Source of the DNA: Desulfitobacterium dichloroeliminans LMG P-21439
GTDB lineage: Bacteria > Bacillota > Desulfitobacteriia > Desulfitobacteriales > Desulfitobacteriaceae
Direction of reading: 5' to 3'
DNA: 64,000 nt
NCBI RefSeq assembly: GCF_000243135.2
Contig: NC_019903.1
Coordinates: 31,001 to 95,000, forward strand
Within the stretch, counting starts at the first letter, position 1. Each line of letters starts with the position of its first letter. Shown here piece by piece: positions 42,704 to 52,856 of this stretch. Position numbers and translations under genes: made by a program. The notes beneath the pieces are model-generated. The model was given only the letters and a program-made list of their open reading frames with translations, was not told the DNA's origin and did not search any database.

Positions 42704-44794
42704 ATGGCTGAATGGGCTACATTGAAACCCAAGCAAGGTTTACGGAAGGAAAGGTTGACTCTGGAAGGGCATTTTTGGCCTTTTATATTAGGAATGTTAA
42801 TCGCACGGGGAAGTATTATGGAGTTATACCCCTTTGGTATAGGCTTCGGAGCCGCATTGATGTTGCATGGGCGCAAGGGCACTATTGTGGGATTGTTGGG
42901 AGTAACGGTAGGAGTAGCTTCTTTGTTCATGGAGGATTTAGCTACTTCGTTGCAGATTTTGCTGACGTTACTTGTTTTGAGTCTTTTTGTTCCTCGACTA
43001 CGCGGTAGTAAGCATGAAGGGCTTTATCTAGGGCTAGTGGTAGCGCTTGTTACCGGGTGTGTGGCCTTCATCGTCATGAGGCTCGGTCAACCTGAAGTGA
43101 TGATCGGAGCGAAGGCTGCAGTGTTCGGTATACTGAATGGTGGCTTAGCTGTGGTCTTTTGGTATGCTTGGCGTTATCAGGATGCTATCTGGCGGGGGAG
43201 CTTCACCCGGGAACAGGGGATGGCTTGGTTATTTGTCTTGATCGGTGTTTTAAGCGGTTTGCAAGGGGTGGCTTTTAAGGGGATTGATTTTTCTGTGGTT
43301 CTCCTCAGTTTTTTCGTTCTTTTTATTGCCCAGCGTTTTGGTGCGGGAACAGCTGCTGGAGTAGGGGCGCTGTTAGGGTTTTTGCCTCAGTTGGAATTTA
43401 ATCCGCAGAATCTTATGACCGCTGGAATTTATGGCTTGGCAGGGTTTGGCACGGGGGCCTTTCAGAAGCTGGGTAAATTTGGGCTGGGTGTTGCCTTTAT
43501 GAGTATAACAATGATGTTCACAGCCTATCTCCAGCCAGAGGTTCTTTATTCACAGCTCTTATCCTCGGGCATTGGTCTTCTGCTTTTTTTATTATTTCCT
43601 AGTTCGTCTCCGCAAAGTGATTTTTTAAAGGACAAGCCGATGCCGGAAGTAGAATCAACGGTAATGAAGGTGAAGACCGTAGCGGAGATTTTCGATCAGA
43701 TTGCCTACAGTGCTCAAGCTGCGGAGGCTGAGGTAGGGAAGTCCAAACCGGAAATACCGGAGCTGATGAACGTTCTGGTGGAGAGGGTTTGCAAAAATTG
43801 CCCGACCATTGATACCTGCTGGACCAGAGAATTCTATCGGACTTACCACCTCTTATTCAATCTATTTGAATGGGTGGAACGGGAAGAAGAGATCAACGTT
43901 CAAAACCTACCGGTGGAGTATAAACGTCATTGTGGGAAGCTCAAAGAAATGCTTCTCGGTGTCCAATTCATTATGGAACATGAAAAGAGTATTGAATCTT
44001 GGCGATCAAGGTTGACGACCAATCAAGAAGCCTTAGCCCGCCAGTTTCAAAGCGTATCCCAAGTGATCGGGCACCTAGCCAAAGAACTTAATACTCGACA
44101 TAACCTTGAGCAGGTTAAGCCATCCAGCCTTGCCAGACGGCGCAGACAGTTCTTGGATGTGGGAGTAGCTACCTTTACCAAAAAGGGGAATACCATATCC
44201 GGGGATAATTATGCCTCCCTAGCCTTTTCGCCTACCCAACATGCCTTTGTGGTCAGCGATGGGATGGGAGTAGGTGAACGGGCTGACAAAATGAGTTCCA
44301 CCGCCCTGAGTCTTTTAGAGCAATTATTGACTACGGGCTTTGAACCGGAGAGTGCGATACAAGCCCTGAACTCTATTTTGGTTTTGCGTTCCCCAGAGGA
44401 AAGCTTTGTCACTTTAGATATTGGGATTATGGATTGTGAGTCAGATGGACTCAAGCTCATCAAGGTGGGAGCTTGTCCTTCCTATATTGTCGGCGAGGAT
44501 GCGATTCGTAAATATGAATCCTCCAGTTTGCCTGTAGGGATACTTAATCATGTGGAGATTCCGGTCATTGAAGAAAAATTGCGGTCAGAAGAGTATTTAG
44601 TGCTTGTTACTGATGGAATTCAGGATATACTAAAAGATGGGACCGATTGGTTAAAAGATTTTTTATATAGTCAACACCCAAGTACGGCGCAAGAACTCGC
44701 GGACGCTATCATTCGCGAGGCAAGAAGAATGAGCGACAATGAAATGTTGGATGATGGAGTTGCCATGGTTGTAAAGAAGAACGTACTTGACTAA
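42704..44794 (+). CDS. spoIIE: Stage II sporulation protein E (PP2C phosphatase)
   Basis: 696 aa from ATG 42704 after AGAGGTGAGGG; an ATG at 42686 is in frame but too close to the predicted transcription start. About ten membrane helices fill residues ~20-300. A regulatory/FtsZ-interacting segment spans ~310-480, including a CKNCPTIDTCW cysteine patch. The PP2C domain covers ~490-690 (GNTISGDNYASLAFS, VVSDGMGVGERADKMS, LVTDGIQD, DDGVAMVV). It dephosphorylates SpoIIAA-P to activate sigma-F and acts at the polar septum. Confidence 0.96.
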   Translation: MAEWATLKPKQGLRKERLTLEGHFWPFILGMLIARGSIMELYPFGIGFGAALMLHGRKGTIVGLLGVTVGVASLFMEDLATSLQILLTLLVLSLFVPRLRGSKHEGLYLGLVVALVTGCVAFIVMRLGQPEVMIGAKAAVFGILNGGLAVVFWYAWRYQDAIWRGSFTREQGMAWLFVLIGVLSGLQGVAFKGIDFSVVLLSFFVLFIAQRFGAGTAAGVGALLGFLPQLEFNPQNLMTAGIYGLAGFGTGAFQKLGKFGLGVAFMSITMMFTAYLQPEVLYSQLLSSGIGLLLFLLFPSSSPQSDFLKDKPMPEVESTVMKVKTVAEIFDQIAYSAQAAEAEVGKSKPEIPELMNVLVERVCKNCPTIDTCWTREFYRTYHLLFNLFEWVEREEEINVQNLPVEYKRHCGKLKEMLLGVQFIMEHEKSIESWRSRLTTNQEALARQFQSVSQVIGHLAKELNTRHNLEQVKPSSLARRRRQFLDVGVATFTKKGNTISGDNYASLAFSPTQHAFVVSDGMGVGERADKMSSTALSLLEQLLTTGFEPESAIQALNSILVLRSPEESFVTLDIGIMDCESDGLKLIKVGACPSYIVGEDAIRKYESSSLPVGILNHVEIPVIEEKLRSEEYLVLVTDGIQDILKDGTDWLKDFLYSQHPSTAQELADAIIREARRMSDNEMLDDGVAMVVKKNVLD

Positions 44795-44853
44795 GGGTAG
44801 CAATGGGCTATTATGATGGTGATAGATGAAATCAAATAAGGAGGATAGAGGCT

Positions 44854-46290
44854 TTGTACGAGAAGCTAAAGCAGCATGTTTTGCATAAGCAAATTCCTCC
44901 TGGGTCAAGGATTTTGGTAGCCGTATCAGGTGGGCCGGACTCCATGGCCCTGGCTCATATCTTATGGCGTTTTATGAAGGAAAATCAACATCAGGAGATA
45001 AGTTTGGTTTTGACTCATGTCCATCACGGTGTACGCAAGGAATCCGATGAGGAAGAGAAGATGGTGACTCGCATGGCAAGGGATTGGAAAATACCTTGTC
45101 TTATTCATCGTTTCGACTCGAAGGGTTATGCCAAATCTGTAGGCAAATCCTTTCAGACAGCGGCTCGTGAATGGCGCTATGCTCGCTGGGAGGAGGATCT
45201 GCAGCAGGAGAACTGCTCGCTTCTGGCAACAGCGCACCATTTGGGAGATCAAGCAGAAACTGTGCTTTATCGTCTTCTACGTGGTAGTGGATCAGCGGGG
45301 TTAGCCGGCATCTATCCGCAAAAAGGGAAACTCATTCGTCCCCTTCTGGGAGTCGCGAAAGAGGAGATTTTGCAATATTGTCGAAGTGAGAACTTACCCT
45401 ATGCTATCGATTGTTCAAACGCTGACCCAATCTACACAAGGAATAAGATACGGCTAGAGCTTCTGCCCGAGCTGCAGAGAGAGTATAATCCTCAGATTAT
45501 GGTGACTTTAGGTCGTATGGCGGAGCTTCTGCGTTGGGATGAGGAATACTTAGAAGAGAAAACTGAAGAGGCTTGGCAAGAGGTCGCCTTAGAAAGTACG
45601 GAACAGCGGGTTGTTTTGCACGTGAAAGCTTTTGAGCTCCCCAAGGCCATCTTATCGCGTTTGATTCGCAAGGCCGTCTCGAGGGTTTCGGGAGAACCAC
45701 GGGGGATAGGCTATTCTTATGTGGACCGGATTATTGCTTCCTTGGGGCAAGTCGGTTGGAGTCAGGATCTGCCTGGACTAAAGATTGTAGTAAATTATCA
45801 GGGAGTGTGTTTTCTGAGTGTCGGTCTGGGGCAGGATATAGGTATAAGTAAGAATGAGCTTGATCTTTCGCCATTACCCCAAGAAGTTCACTGGGGGGAA
45901 TGGTTGTATTGGCAGGATGCCCAAGGTCAAATGTGGCAGGCCGGTCTTTTCAATCTGGAGAGCCAAGGAGATTGGCTAGAGTTTAAGAACAAAAGCGTAG
46001 ACCAAGTCTTTTTTGATTTGTACACTTTAAAAAATCACTATGCAGAACTGCAGTGGCGCCGCCGTCAAGAAGGGGATTGCCTCTGGATTGCTGGGGTGGG
46101 TCATAAATCCTTGAAAAAGGTTTTCCAGGATGCCAAGATATCTGCCTCGCACCGCCAAGCAATACCTCTACTCGCCTTAGACGATGAGATTCTCTGGATT
46201 CCGGGGGTAAAGGGAGGAGAGCGCTTTCGAGGTCAGCAGGAAGGCGCCGTCGGACTCCTGATGAAATGTCTGGAGGATTCCTGCGGGTAA
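44854..46290 (+). CDS. tilS: tRNA(Ile)-lysidine synthase
   Basis: 478 aa. PP-loop ATPase (VAVSGGPDSMALAHILWRF) with THVHHGVRKESDEEE and TAHHLGDQAETVLYRLLRG, the central substrate-specificity domain (~220-330), and the C-terminal TilS domain (WRRRQEGDCLWIAG). It modifies C34 of the AUA-reading tRNA-Ile. Start TTG 44854 after AAGGAGGATAGAG. The hpt gene that usually sits between tilS and ftsH is absent. Confidence 0.95.
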   Translation: MYEKLKQHVLHKQIPPGSRILVAVSGGPDSMALAHILWRFMKENQHQEISLVLTHVHHGVRKESDEEEKMVTRMARDWKIPCLIHRFDSKGYAKSVGKSFQTAAREWRYARWEEDLQQENCSLLATAHHLGDQAETVLYRLLRGSGSAGLAGIYPQKGKLIRPLLGVAKEEILQYCRSENLPYAIDCSNADPIYTRNKIRLELLPELQREYNPQIMVTLGRMAELLRWDEEYLEEKTEEAWQEVALESTEQRVVLHVKAFELPKAILSRLIRKAVSRVSGEPRGIGYSYVDRIIASLGQVGWSQDLPGLKIVVNYQGVCFLSVGLGQDIGISKNELDLSPLPQEVHWGEWLYWQDAQGQMWQAGLFNLESQGDWLEFKNKSVDQVFFDLYTLKNHYAELQWRRRQEGDCLWIAGVGHKSLKKVFQDAKISASHRQAIPLLALDDEILWIPGVKGGERFRGQQEGAVGLLMKCLEDSCG

Positions 46291-46331
46291 TGAAGGGTCG
46301 GAATAGCACAGAAGAAGAAAGGCTGGATTCG

Positions 46332-46360
46332 TTGTAAAAAGGCCTTTCCTGTGGTATAAT
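46332..46360 (+). promoter_or_regulatory. Sigma-A promoter of ftsH
   Basis: TTGTAA (46332-46337), 17-bp spacer, TATAAT (46355-46360) preceded by TGG, an extended -10. Confidence 0.7.
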
Positions 46361-46419
46361 ATTGCATATTGTCTCGTAATATACCTAGTTTTTCCATTTG
46401 AGAGGGGAGGACCTAACTT

Positions 46420-48423
46420 TTGAAGTTTTTCAAGAATTCTGCGATATATCTTTTGATTATTTTGATTGCAGTTATGTTTATCAAATTGTCCAGCACACCT
46501 GCCGCACAACCGTTGGATATGGATTATACGACATTCTATAACGCGGTGGTTAACGATCAGGTTCAAGAAGTTGTAATCAATGCTGATGACAATGTGAATA
46601 CCTATGAGGTCACGACGAAAGATGGCAAACAATACAAAGCCTTAGGTGAAGCAGACGACGATGCACTGGCTGAGCAGATGCTCAATCATAGCGTAGTTAT
46701 GCGTACCAATCCGCCACCAGTAACACCTTGGTGGGCTGGCTTGATTACAACGCTCTTGCCAATTCTCTTAATCGTAGGCTTTTTCTTCTTTATGATGCAG
46801 CAGTCCCAAGGTGGGGGCAATCGCGTGATGCAGTTTGGCAAAAGTCGCGCTAAACTGGTCAGCGATGAAAAGAAAAAGGTGACCTTTGCCGATGTAGCAG
46901 GTGCCGATGAGGTAAAAGAGGAGCTCGCGGAAGTAGTGGAGTTTCTTAAGTTTCCCAAGAAGTTCAATGAGCTGGGAGCAAAGATTCCTAAAGGGGTACT
47001 GCTCTTTGGCCCTCCCGGAACGGGTAAAACACTTCTGGCGCGTGCTGTAGCCGGGGAAGCGGGTGTACCCTTCTTCAGCATCAGTGGCTCGGACTTTGTG
47101 GAGATGTTTGTTGGGGTCGGGGCTTCTCGTGTCCGTGACTTATTCGAACAAGCCAAGAAGAGTGCACCCTGCATTGTGTTTATTGACGAGATTGATGCGG
47201 TAGGTCGTCAAAGGGGTGCCGGGGTAGGCGGCGGCCATGACGAAAGAGAACAAACCCTGAACCAATTGCTTGTTGAGATGGATGGATTTGAAGGTAATGA
47301 GGGAATCATCATTATCGCAGCAACCAACCGTCCAGATATATTAGATCCAGCCTTACTGCGACCAGGACGTTTTGACCGCCAAGTTGTGGTCGATGTTCCT
47401 GATGTTAAAGGCCGTGAGGAGATTCTAAAAGTCCATGTTAAAGGTAAACCCATGAGCAGTGAAGTGGAGCTGAGTGTTTTAGCTCGGCGCACACCGGGCT
47501 TTACGGGTGCTGACCTTGCCAACCTTGTGAATGAAGCTGCCCTGCTTTCCGCTCGTCGGAATGAGAAGGAGATTAAAATGAATGCCCTTGAGGATTCTGT
47601 GGAACGGGTTATCGCCGGACCGGAGAAAAAAGCTCGGGTGATCAGTGACTTTGAAAAGAAACTTGTTTCTTATCATGAGGCAGGCCATGCTCTGGTTGGA
47701 GAGCTGCTCACGCATACTGATCCTCTGCATAAAGTGTCCATTATTCCACGGGGACGCGCGGGTGGATACACCCTCCTGTTACCTAAGGAAGATCGGAATT
47801 ACATGACGAAATCACAACTCCTCGATCAAGTCACCATGCTATTAGGGGGACGAGTTGCTGAAGCGTTGGTTCTTCATGAGATCAGCACAGGGGCCTCCAA
47901 TGACCTAGAGCGTGCTACCGGTTTGGTCCGTAAGATGATTACAGAGCTGGGGATGTCTGACGAGCTTGGACCTCTTACCTTTGGACAAAAGGAAGGTCAA
48001 GTGTTCTTAGGTCGTGATATTGCCCGTGATCGCAACTATAGTGAAGCTGTAGCTTACTCTATCGATAAGGAAGCTCGCCGCATCATCGATGAGTGTTATC
48101 AGAAAGCGCAGAATCTCATTAAAGAGAACATGCATAAACTGAACGCTATTGCTAACACCTTGATGGCGCAAGAAACGATTGATTCCAAAGAATTTGCCGC
48201 TTTAATGGCTCAATTCGATGAGCCAGCGGATGGAGCACAAGCTATCTCACCTGTCTTGGAACCGTCTGAGGCTCAGGCTGAGGAGAGTTCAAACGATATG
48301 GCGAGCAGTGAAGATATTCAACCATCAACTCCAGAAAAGAAATTAGATGGGGTAGGGAACCCTGAAACCACCGAGGAATTGAGTGGATCAACCTTAGAAG
48401 AAGAAAAAAACAAGATTGATTAG
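46420..48423 (+). CDS. ftsH: ATP-dependent zinc metalloprotease FtsH
   Basis: 667 aa. Membrane helices at ~residues 5-22 and ~107-127 flank a small extracytoplasmic domain. The AAA module has GPPGTGKT near residue 197, [13 protein letters not shown] and the second-region arginines. The protease site HEAGH is near residue 418. The C-terminal ~55 residues are acidic low complexity. It degrades membrane and regulatory proteins and, in Bacillus, aids sporulation. TTG start after GAGGGGAGGA. Its own promoter lies in the 130-bp gap after tilS. Confidence 0.97.
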   Translation: MKFFKNSAIYLLIILIAVMFIKLSSTPAAQPLDMDYTTFYNAVVNDQVQEVVINADDNVNTYEVTTKDGKQYKALGEADDDALAEQMLNHSVVMRTNPPPVTPWWAGLITTLLPILLIVGFFFFMMQQSQGGGNRVMQFGKSRAKLVSDEKKKVTFADVAGADEVKEELAEVVEFLKFPKKFNELGAKIPKGVLLFGPPGTGKTLLARAVAGEAGVPFFSISGSDFVEMFVGVGASRVRDLFEQAKKSAPCIVFIDEIDAVGRQRGAGVGGGHDEREQTLNQLLVEMDGFEGNEGIIIIAATNRPDILDPALLRPGRFDRQVVVDVPDVKGREEILKVHVKGKPMSSEVELSVLARRTPGFTGADLANLVNEAALLSARRNEKEIKMNALEDSVERVIAGPEKKARVISDFEKKLVSYHEAGHALVGELLTHTDPLHKVSIIPRGRAGGYTLLLPKEDRNYMTKSQLLDQVTMLLGGRVAEALVLHEISTGASNDLERATGLVRKMITELGMSDELGPLTFGQKEGQVFLGRDIARDRNYSEAVAYSIDKEARRIIDECYQKAQNLIKENMHKLNAIANTLMAQETIDSKEFAALMAQFDEPADGAQAISPVLEPSEAQAEESSNDMASSEDIQPSTPEKKLDGVGNPETTEELSGSTLEEEKNKID

Positions 48424-48434
48424 GGAGGATATCT

Positions 48435-48884
48435 ATGGAAAAGACCTTCATCATGCTTAAGCCGGACGCAGTACAGCGCGGTCTAGTTGGGCAAATCCTT
48501 GGACGCTTTGAAGCGAAGGGATGCAAACTGGTGGGAATGAAACTCATGAAGGTTGACAAAGCCCTTGCAGAACAGCACTATGCTGAACACAAGGGAAAAG
48601 GCTTTTATGAACCCACGGTTGCCTATATCACGTCTTCTCCTGTGGTGGCCATGGTTTGGGAGGGCAAAAATGTGGTGGTGATAGCCCGTGAGCTCATGGG
48701 TGCGACGAATCCTGCAAATGCCAACCCGGGTTCCATTCGTGGCAGCTTCGGTATGGATATCAGCCGTAATGTGATTCATGGTTCTGACTCTGTGGCTAGT
48801 GCAGAGCGAGAAGTTGCCCTTTATTTTAAACCGGAAGAGCTATGTGACTATTGTAAAGCGGGCGAAGAGTGGCTCAGCGAGTAA
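48435..48884 (+). CDS. ndk: Nucleoside diphosphate kinase
   Basis: 149 aa. Family signatures [41 protein letters not shown], in part, [17 protein letters not shown] and the active-site His in NVIHGSDS. It balances NTP pools. It follows ftsH by 11 bp with a GGGAGGA site, so it probably shares the ftsH promoter. Confidence 0.97.
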   Translation: MEKTFIMLKPDAVQRGLVGQILGRFEAKGCKLVGMKLMKVDKALAEQHYAEHKGKGFYEPTVAYITSSPVVAMVWEGKNVVVIARELMGATNPANANPGSIRGSFGMDISRNVIHGSDSVASAEREVALYFKPEELCDYCKAGEEWLSE

Positions 48885-48895
48885 TAGAGAATTTT

Positions 48896-48922
48896 AAAAG
48901 GACACCAAATCGGTGTCCTTTT
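48896..48922 (+). terminator. Terminator after ftsH-ndk
   Basis: AAAAGGACACC / GGTGTCCTTTT, 11-bp perfect stem, 5-nt loop. Confidence 0.85.
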
Positions 48923-48956
48923 CCCACTATGTCGATAAAGGTCTGAGGTGTGTAAA

Positions 48957-49667
48957 ATGGAACTGCCGAAAAACGGCAAAATGATGCTGACAGTGGCTAG
49001 CCTAATCTTAGGCGTGCTTTTTATTTCCCTGCTCAAAGCTACAGGGACGACAGGGCCAGCAACAAGAGCGGATACAACTCTAGCTTCCCTTGTGCAAATT
49101 GGACAGGAAAACGAACAGCTAAAAAATGATCTTGCGAAGTTGCAAGAGGAAATGGGCAAATTCCAAGAGGGACAGAATGCCTCGAAACTGGTATTAGAGC
49201 AATTGGAAAAGTCCAAACGTAACTCCGGGCTATCCAAGGTCACAGGACCCGGAATACGGGTTACTCTCGATGATGCTTCCAATCGAGAATATAGCGAAGA
49301 GGATATCTCCTATTATCTCATTCATGAGGAATATATTCGCCAGATTGTCAATTGGCTTTGGAATGGTGAAGCAGAGGCCATTGCCGTCAATGGGCAGCGG
49401 ATTATGGGTAATACAGAAATTTTTTGCAGTGGTGCCTTTATCCAGATTAACGGCACTCAGCACATGCCACCTTATGTGATCGAGGCCATCGGCGATGTAA
49501 ATTATCTGCAATCTGCCCTGAACTTCTACTTCTGGGACCGCTTAGGCGAATACCAGGAACAATACGGGATTACTCGTAGGCTCGAGGTGCCCACTGAACC
49601 GTTAGTCATCCCAGCAGGTAAGATTCAACAATTTCGCTATACAGAACCTGTGAAGGAGGCGAAATAA
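48957..49667 (+). CDS. DUF881 (YlxW/YlxX-like) membrane protein, first of pair
   Basis: 236 aa from ATG 48957 after GAGGTG; a GTG at 48948 is also in frame. One N-terminal helix (~10-28), a coiled coil (~45-85), then the DUF881 domain (GPGIRVTLDDAS, LWNGEAEAIAVNGQRIMGNTE, in part, GDVNYLQSALNF). B. subtilis members sit near division and spore genes, but their role is not settled. It overlaps the second copy by 1 bp (TAATG). Confidence 0.88.
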   Translation: MELPKNGKMMLTVASLILGVLFISLLKATGTTGPATRADTTLASLVQIGQENEQLKNDLAKLQEEMGKFQEGQNASKLVLEQLEKSKRNSGLSKVTGPGIRVTLDDASNREYSEEDISYYLIHEEYIRQIVNWLWNGEAEAIAVNGQRIMGNTEIFCSGAFIQINGTQHMPPYVIEAIGDVNYLQSALNFYFWDRLGEYQEQYGITRRLEVPTEPLVIPAGKIQQFRYTEPVKEAK

Positions 49668-50359
49668 TGAAGAAGTTATCTCTTGCTATTCCCTTAACGC
49701 TGGTAGCTATTGTACTGGGATTTTTACTTACTTTACAGATGCAAACTCAGAAAAGTGTGCTTGAGCTGGAGAAAATACAGGCCCAAAGGGTGGCCTCCGT
49801 GACTAATTTTCTTACCGAAGCCCAAGAGGAAAATAAAGTCCTCAAAGAGCAGCATAAAGAATTAACTGCTCAACTGGAAGGTGCACGCCAAGAAGGGGGA
49901 ACCAGTCCGGCCCTTCTTGCTGAATTGGATCGCTATCGAATGATGGAAGGAACTGTGGATGTCCAAGGTCCGGGAATTATGATTACTATAGATGACAGGC
50001 AGCAGGAGCACAAAGTAGTATTCCCTTTGTCCACCGATGATTTATTGAGAATTATCAACATCCTCAAGCTGGCCGGGGCAGAGGCAATTAGCGTCAATGG
50101 TCAGCGCATTGTCGGTTCTACCTCCATCGTTTTGAGTGGAACCTCCACCCAGCTGGTCAACAAAGTCCCTATTACGCGTACGGATGGAGTCCCTTACGAG
50201 ATTTTAGCCAGCGGCAATCAGGATCAACTTTTGGACTATTTTACAAATCTTGAAGCGCCTGGCTTGAAGCAATATGGAATGAGCGTGAGTGTCGTGCGGA
50301 AAACAGTAAGCATTCCTTCTTATAAGGGAGTTTCGCCGGTGAAGAAGCCCGAATCCTAA
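49667..50359 (+). CDS. DUF881 (YlxW/YlxX-like) membrane protein, second of pair
   Basis: 230 aa, paralogous to the preceding gene: helix ~5-24, coiled coil ~28-75, DUF881 domain with GPGIMITIDDRQ, AGAEAISVNGQRIVGST and ASGNQDQLLDYF. Tandem duplication followed by divergence is the simplest origin. The TAATG overlap indicates coupled translation in similar amounts, consistent with a heteromer. Confidence 0.88.
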   Translation: MKKLSLAIPLTLVAIVLGFLLTLQMQTQKSVLELEKIQAQRVASVTNFLTEAQEENKVLKEQHKELTAQLEGARQEGGTSPALLAELDRYRMMEGTVDVQGPGIMITIDDRQQEHKVVFPLSTDDLLRIINILKLAGAEAISVNGQRIVGSTSIVLSGTSTQLVNKVPITRTDGVPYEILASGNQDQLLDYFTNLEAPGLKQYGMSVSVVRKTVSIPSYKGVSPVKKPES

Positions 50360-50498
50360 AAATTCTGTATTTTTTTAAAGCTTGTAAGAAATTAGCAGGG
50401 AAACTTATCTTCACGCCGAATAAAAATAACAGGACTGGAGTAAGAGCTAGAAAAAAGGGCTTTTAGTACCGAGCCAAGTGGAAAAGGAGTGAACTTAA

Positions 50499-52169
50499 TT
50501 GAAAACAGATATCGAAATTGCACAAGAGTCAACGATGAAACCCATTATGGATGTAGCACAGGGCTTGGAATTGTTAGACGATGAGATTGAGCTATATGGA
50601 AAATATAAAGCCAAGATCAATCTTAGTGCCTGGGATCGCCTTAAAGATCGACACGATGGACAACTCATTTTAGTCACTGCCATTAATCCGACTCCCGCAG
50701 GAGAAGGTAAGACCACCACAACAGTTGGACTAGGGCAAGCAATGGCTAAGCTCGGTAAGAAGGCCATGATCGCTTTGCGTGAACCTTCCCTTGGACCATG
50801 CTTTGGTATTAAAGGGGGAGCCGCTGGCGGTGGATACGCTCAGGTCGTGCCCATGGAGGATATCAACTTGCACTTCACTGGCGATTTCCATGCCATAACA
50901 TCTACCCATAACTTACTAGCGGCACTCTTAGATAATCATATTCAACAAGGTAACTTACTCAACATTGATTCGCGTCAAGTTGTGTTCCGTCGTGTTATGG
51001 ATATGAATGACCGGGCCTTGCGTAAGATTATTATCGGCCTAGGGGGACGGACAGAGGGAGTTCCCCGGGAGAACGGCTTCGATATTACAGTTGCTTCCGA
51101 GATTATGGCTATTCTCTGCTTAGCCAAGGATTTAATGGATCTTAAAGAACGTTTCGGTAAGATCGTAGTTGCCTATACCTATGAGGGTAAGGCTGTGACC
51201 GCTCACGATTTGGAAGCAGAAGGGGCTATGGCTCTGCTGATGAAGGATGCCATTAAGCCGAATTTGGTACAAACCTTAGAGAATACACCGGTATTTATTC
51301 ACGGTGGTCCTTTTGCCAATATTGCTCATGGTTGCAATAGCGTCGTGGCCACTAGGCTGGCTCTTAAGCTGGCTGACTATGTCATTACTGAAGCCGGATT
51401 CGGTGCAGACTTAGGCGCTGAGAAATTTTACGATCTGAAATGCCGTTTTGCTAACTTGAAGCCGGCGGCTACGGTAATTGTAGCTACGGTGCGTGCTCTC
51501 AAGATGAATGGCGGGGTGGCTAAGGAAGATTTAGGTCCCGAAAATTTGGAAGCCTTAGCCCGTGGAATTGTTAACCTAGAAAAACATATTGAGAACATCG
51601 GCAAATTTGGTGTGCCTGCCGTCGTCGCCATCAATCGATTCCCTACCGATACGGAAGCTGAACTAGAGTTTATCGCTCAACGTTGCCGTGAATTAGGGGC
51701 TGAGTTTGCACTCTCCGAGGTCTTCACCAAGGGTGGAGAAGGTGGTATTGAGCTAGCCAATGCTGTTCTCAATATTCTTGACAAGAAAGAATCTAATTTC
51801 CATGTGCTCTACGATTTGGATCAGCCTATTGCCAAGAAAGTGGAAACCATTTGTAAAGAGGTTTATGGTGCAGACGGTGTGAATTTTAGCAAAGAAGCGC
51901 TAACCTCCATGAAGAAATATGAAGACTTAGGCTATGGCCAACTGCCAATATGTATGGCCAAGACCCAATACTCCTTAACAGATGACCAAACAATTCTGGG
52001 TCGTCCAACTGGATTCTCGATCACAGTTCGTGAACTGCGCTTATCTGCAGGAGCAGGTTTCCTCGTCGCCATCACGGGTGCAATTATGACGATGCCTGGA
52101 CTACCTAAGCGTCCGGCTGCCTTAAGAATGGATATCGATGCTGAAGGGCGCATTACGGGTCTCTTCTAA
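50499..52169 (+). CDS. fhs: Formate-tetrahydrofolate ligase
   Basis: 556 aa, full length. N-terminal domain with the P-loop [18 protein letters not shown] (near residue 65), then [20 protein letters not shown] and [15 protein letters not shown]. It makes 10-formyl-THF from formate and ATP, the entry of the Wood-Ljungdahl methyl branch and a purine precursor. TTG start after AAAAGGAGTG. The partner MTHFR lies at 10.9-12.5 kb. The 139-bp leader has a weak 7-bp hairpin (near 50441-50468) but no clear THF riboswitch. Confidence 0.97.
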   Translation: MKTDIEIAQESTMKPIMDVAQGLELLDDEIELYGKYKAKINLSAWDRLKDRHDGQLILVTAINPTPAGEGKTTTTVGLGQAMAKLGKKAMIALREPSLGPCFGIKGGAAGGGYAQVVPMEDINLHFTGDFHAITSTHNLLAALLDNHIQQGNLLNIDSRQVVFRRVMDMNDRALRKIIIGLGGRTEGVPRENGFDITVASEIMAILCLAKDLMDLKERFGKIVVAYTYEGKAVTAHDLEAEGAMALLMKDAIKPNLVQTLENTPVFIHGGPFANIAHGCNSVVATRLALKLADYVITEAGFGADLGAEKFYDLKCRFANLKPAATVIVATVRALKMNGGVAKEDLGPENLEALARGIVNLEKHIENIGKFGVPAVVAINRFPTDTEAELEFIAQRCRELGAEFALSEVFTKGGEGGIELANAVLNILDKKESNFHVLYDLDQPIAKKVETICKEVYGADGVNFSKEALTSMKKYEDLGYGQLPICMAKTQYSLTDDQTILGRPTGFSITVRELRLSAGAGFLVAITGAIMTMPGLPKRPAALRMDIDAEGRITGLF

Positions 52170-52187
52170 AATGTATGATCTGGATTT

Positions 52188-52219
52188 GCCCCAGAAAGGA
52201 TTTTCTGGGGCTTTTTTTT
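52188..52219 (+). terminator. Terminator after fhs
   Basis: GCCCCAGAAA / TTTCTGGGGC, 10 bp perfect, 4-nt loop, eight T. Confidence 0.95.
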
Positions 52220-52290
52220 AGGTAAAAGGGTGTGAAACTGATTATTATTTCCGAATGGAAATGGGCAAGGTATAATCATAGACAGGAGGA

Positions 52291-52824
52291 ATGGCAAGGA
52301 TGCGCTCCATGCCTCGCGTAAATCACATAATCCAACACCAAAGCTATGAAGATCATTGCCGGAAGAACACACAGGCTGAAGAGAACCGGATTTATTGCCG
52401 GCATGGATCGGATCATGGGTTGACGGTGTCTAGGATTGCTTATATTTTTCTATTGGAAAATCTTCTGGAAGCTGGTACTCGGGGAAGTCAAGAGCAGACA
52501 TCGGAGATTGACAAAGAAACTATTTATGCTGCTGGGTTGTTACATGATATTGGACGTTGGGTAGAGTACGAAACTCAAGAAGATCACGCATTGGTGAGTG
52601 CCAGAATAGCTTTGCCTATTTTGAGGGATTGTGGTTTTTCCTCGACGGAGATTGAGACTATCACCTTAGGGGTCTTAGAACATCGTCTGCCTCCGGATAA
52701 GACAAGCAGTCCCCTTGGCCAAGCCTTATCACTTGCAGATGACTGGGCTAGGGACTGCAAAAACTGTCCAAGCCAAGAGACGTGCTATAAATATTCAAAA
52801 ACGATGGAGGAAATAATCATTTAG
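52291..52824 (+). CDS. HD-domain phosphohydrolase-like protein
   Basis: 177 aa. The HD motif is in GLLHDIGRWVEYE near residue 90. A preceding conserved His (HGSDHGLTVSRI) and a later Asp (LSLADDWARD) complete the metal site. The C-terminus has three cysteines (CKNCPSQETC) that may bind metal. Located 32 bp before folP in the same direction, so it may be part of the folate operon; a role in dephosphorylating a pterin intermediate is possible but only inferred. Confidence 0.78.
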   Translation: MARMRSMPRVNHIIQHQSYEDHCRKNTQAEENRIYCRHGSDHGLTVSRIAYIFLLENLLEAGTRGSQEQTSEIDKETIYAAGLLHDIGRWVEYETQEDHALVSARIALPILRDCGFSSTEIETITLGVLEHRLPPDKTSSPLGQALSLADDWARDCKNCPSQETCYKYSKTMEEIII

Positions 52825-52856
52825 GTTGGCTCGATTCTAGGCTAGGAGGATAAGGT

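Noticed and set aside
50441..50468. Short hairpin before fhs as an attenuator
   Set aside because: Three of its pairs are wobble, there is no run of T after it, and no competing helix was found.
50360..50498. Possible THF riboswitch upstream of fhs
   Set aside because: Only a weak 7-bp hairpin and short GGAGTA/CCGAG fragments are seen; the conserved THF core and length are missing. An Infernal scan with the THF model would settle it.
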